64,000 bases of DNA from Chitinophaga pinensis (lineage in GTDB: Bacteria; Bacteroidota; Bacteroidia; UKL13-3): contig CAMDHZ010000008.1 of NCBI GenBank assembly GCA_945898275.1, positions 1 through 64,000 on the forward strand, read 5' to 3'. The translations under genes and the position numbers were made by a program. The notes under the pieces were generated by a model. It was not told the origin of the DNA. It saw nothing but the letters and a program-made list of their open reading frames with translations, and ran no database searches. This document shows positions 63,074 through 64,000 of the stretch, piece by piece; position 1 is the first letter of the stretch, and every line of letters begins with the position of its first letter.

Positions 63074-64000
63074 TTAAAAATAGGTTTTGACAGCAAATTC
63101 AAATTGATTCATAAATATTATTTTGAAATTTGAAATGTTGTTTTGTTCATAAAACAGAAGCATCGCTTTTTTATACTCAATTGAATCAACAGTTCTAAAT
63201 GAAAGTGGGCAATAGTTTTGGCTCATTAGAATTGCATTGCTCACAATTCTTGCCGTCCTTTTGTTCCCATCCATAAATGGTTGTATATATGAAATAAGGA
63301 CTAATGCTAAGAATGCTTTTTCAAAAACATTTGTTTTCAAGTTTATTAAATCACAAGTATTTTGTAACGCCTCACGTATTTGAAATTCATTATCCAATGG
63401 CTTGTAGTTAGTGCCTGATATCCCAATTCGTCTTTTTCTTAAATTTCTTTCAACGCCTAATTCTTTTACTAAAATACTGTGAATATCTTCGATTTTGGAG
63501 ACGCTAATCGGGTTTAGGTAATTTAGATTTCCAATGATGAAATCTAAAGCTTCTTTATGATTTAAGAGCATCGAAGCTTCTTCTTTTGTTTTTCCTGCTG
63601 CTGTTTCTTTTTCTTTAAGAAGCTTTTCGGTTTCTAACAACGAGTAAGTATTTCCTTCAATTTGTGATGATTTCCAACTTAAGTCAATGGCTAATCGTTC
63701 AAATTCTTTTTTATAATCATTTATAGATAATTGTGAGATGTTTTTTGTGAATTCATTATGGAATTCATTTAGATTTTGAAGTTCATTTTCACTAAAAATA
63801 CTATGATTTGCAAAAACTTTATTTATGATTTCTAAATTGTATGTTTCAATTATTTCCCTGTCGTCAATTTCATTTTCATAATATGCTTTTATATCAATTG
63901 GTTGAATTAACTTGTGGGATGGAGAAATAGAATATTTTGTTGCTTTTGCTAAACCTTGAACCGATAAGAAGTTTTCTTCAACTAGTTTTCCCAAGATCCT
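63074..64000 (-). CDS. Fic-family protein, truncated by the window edge
   Basis: About 308 codons are visible; the frame runs past 64000 without a convincing start. A winged-helix-like segment (LVEENFLSVQGLAKATKY) is at the visible N-terminus. The inhibitory-helix motif SSQIEGN fits class II Fic proteins. The Fic motif reads QPFMDGNKRTAR, where the usual first residue is the catalytic His. Here the codon is CAA (Gln), so AMP transfer may be impaired. A Fic protein at the edge of a convergent pair may be recently acquired, but no toxin-antitoxin partner is visible. Confidence 0.85.
   Translation of the reverse strand, partial: RILGKLVEENFLSVQGLAKATKYSISPSHKLIQPIDIKAYYENEIDDREIIETYNLEIINKVFANHSIFSENELQNLNEFHNEFTKNISQLSINDYKKEFERLAIDLSWKSSQIEGNTYSLLETEKLLKEKETAAGKTKEEASMLLNHKEALDFIIGNLNYLNPISVSKIEDIHSILVKELGVERNLRKRRIGISGTNYKPLDNEFQIREALQNTCDLINLKTNVFEKAFLALVLISYIQPFMDGNKRTARIVSNAILMSQNYCPLSFRTVDSIEYKKAMLLFYEQNNISNFKIIFMNQFEFAVKTYF

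Overview
The window is a low-GC chromosomal segment from a member of the Bacteroidota. The evidence is three proteins or remnants with type IX secretion (T9SS) C-terminal sorting domains, a GLPGLI-family protein beside a TonB-receptor-like barrel, DUF4296, A-rich leaders instead of Shine-Dalgarno sequences, and three promoters that match the Bacteroidota consensus (TTG, 19 nt, TAnnTTTG) exactly. No rRNA, CRISPR array, insertion sequence or prophage is visible.

Layout. 1-12.9 kb: the conserved translation/transcription block tRNA-Gly, tRNA-Thr, tuf, tRNA-Trp, secE, nusG, rplK, rplA, rplJ, rplL, rpoB, rpoC. 12.9-22.2 kb: selD, a possible sRNA or micro-ORF, a T9SS cargo protein overlapping a small lipoprotein, waaA with a barrel protein, ugd and UDP-glucuronate decarboxylase (UDP-xylose pathway), a lipoprotein and a Kir-type potassium channel. 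22.2-34.4 kb: hydrolase, uvrB, cinA, a histone-H1-like protein, a 48-residue lipoprotein, mfd, a zinc-finger protein, yggS, DUF4296 lipoprotein, mutS2. This part is rich in DNA repair genes. 34.4-41.6 kb: DsbA-like protein, a membrane protein, a response regulator, GLPGLI protein and outer-membrane barrel, then methyltransferase, PAP2 phosphatase and ZIP transporter. 41.6-50.8 kb: one long minus-strand cytochrome oxidase operon (subunit II fused to cytochrome c, subunit I, ctaA, ctaB, two subunit III proteins, subunit IV, SCO, DUF420, an 84-residue protein, DUF983, DCC). 50.9-64 kb: secreted WD40 protein, surE, dnaB, holA, T9SS protein, CDF cation transporter, FAD-linked oxidase, DPP4-like peptidase, an orphan T9SS sorting-domain remnant and a truncated Fic gene at the edge.

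Most unusual signal: a short near-palindrome, GGTTTGAACC (reverse complement GGTTCAAACC), occurs exactly 16 times in 64 kb, roughly 100 times more often than I estimate by chance, with at least 20 single-mismatch relatives. It lies in both orientations, mostly inside genes, where it is often read as Gly-Leu-Asn-(Gln), including in three signal peptides. It looks like a genome-wide iterated element (compare HIP1 of cyanobacteria or DNA-uptake sequences of Pasteurellaceae and Neisseria), but I cannot name a described counterpart in Bacteroidota. Other points of interest are three genes that start 11-14 nt after a terminator, a terminator encoded inside the C-terminal codons of a convergent gene, divergent genes whose start codons overlap, and a Fic protein whose motif histidine is glutamine.
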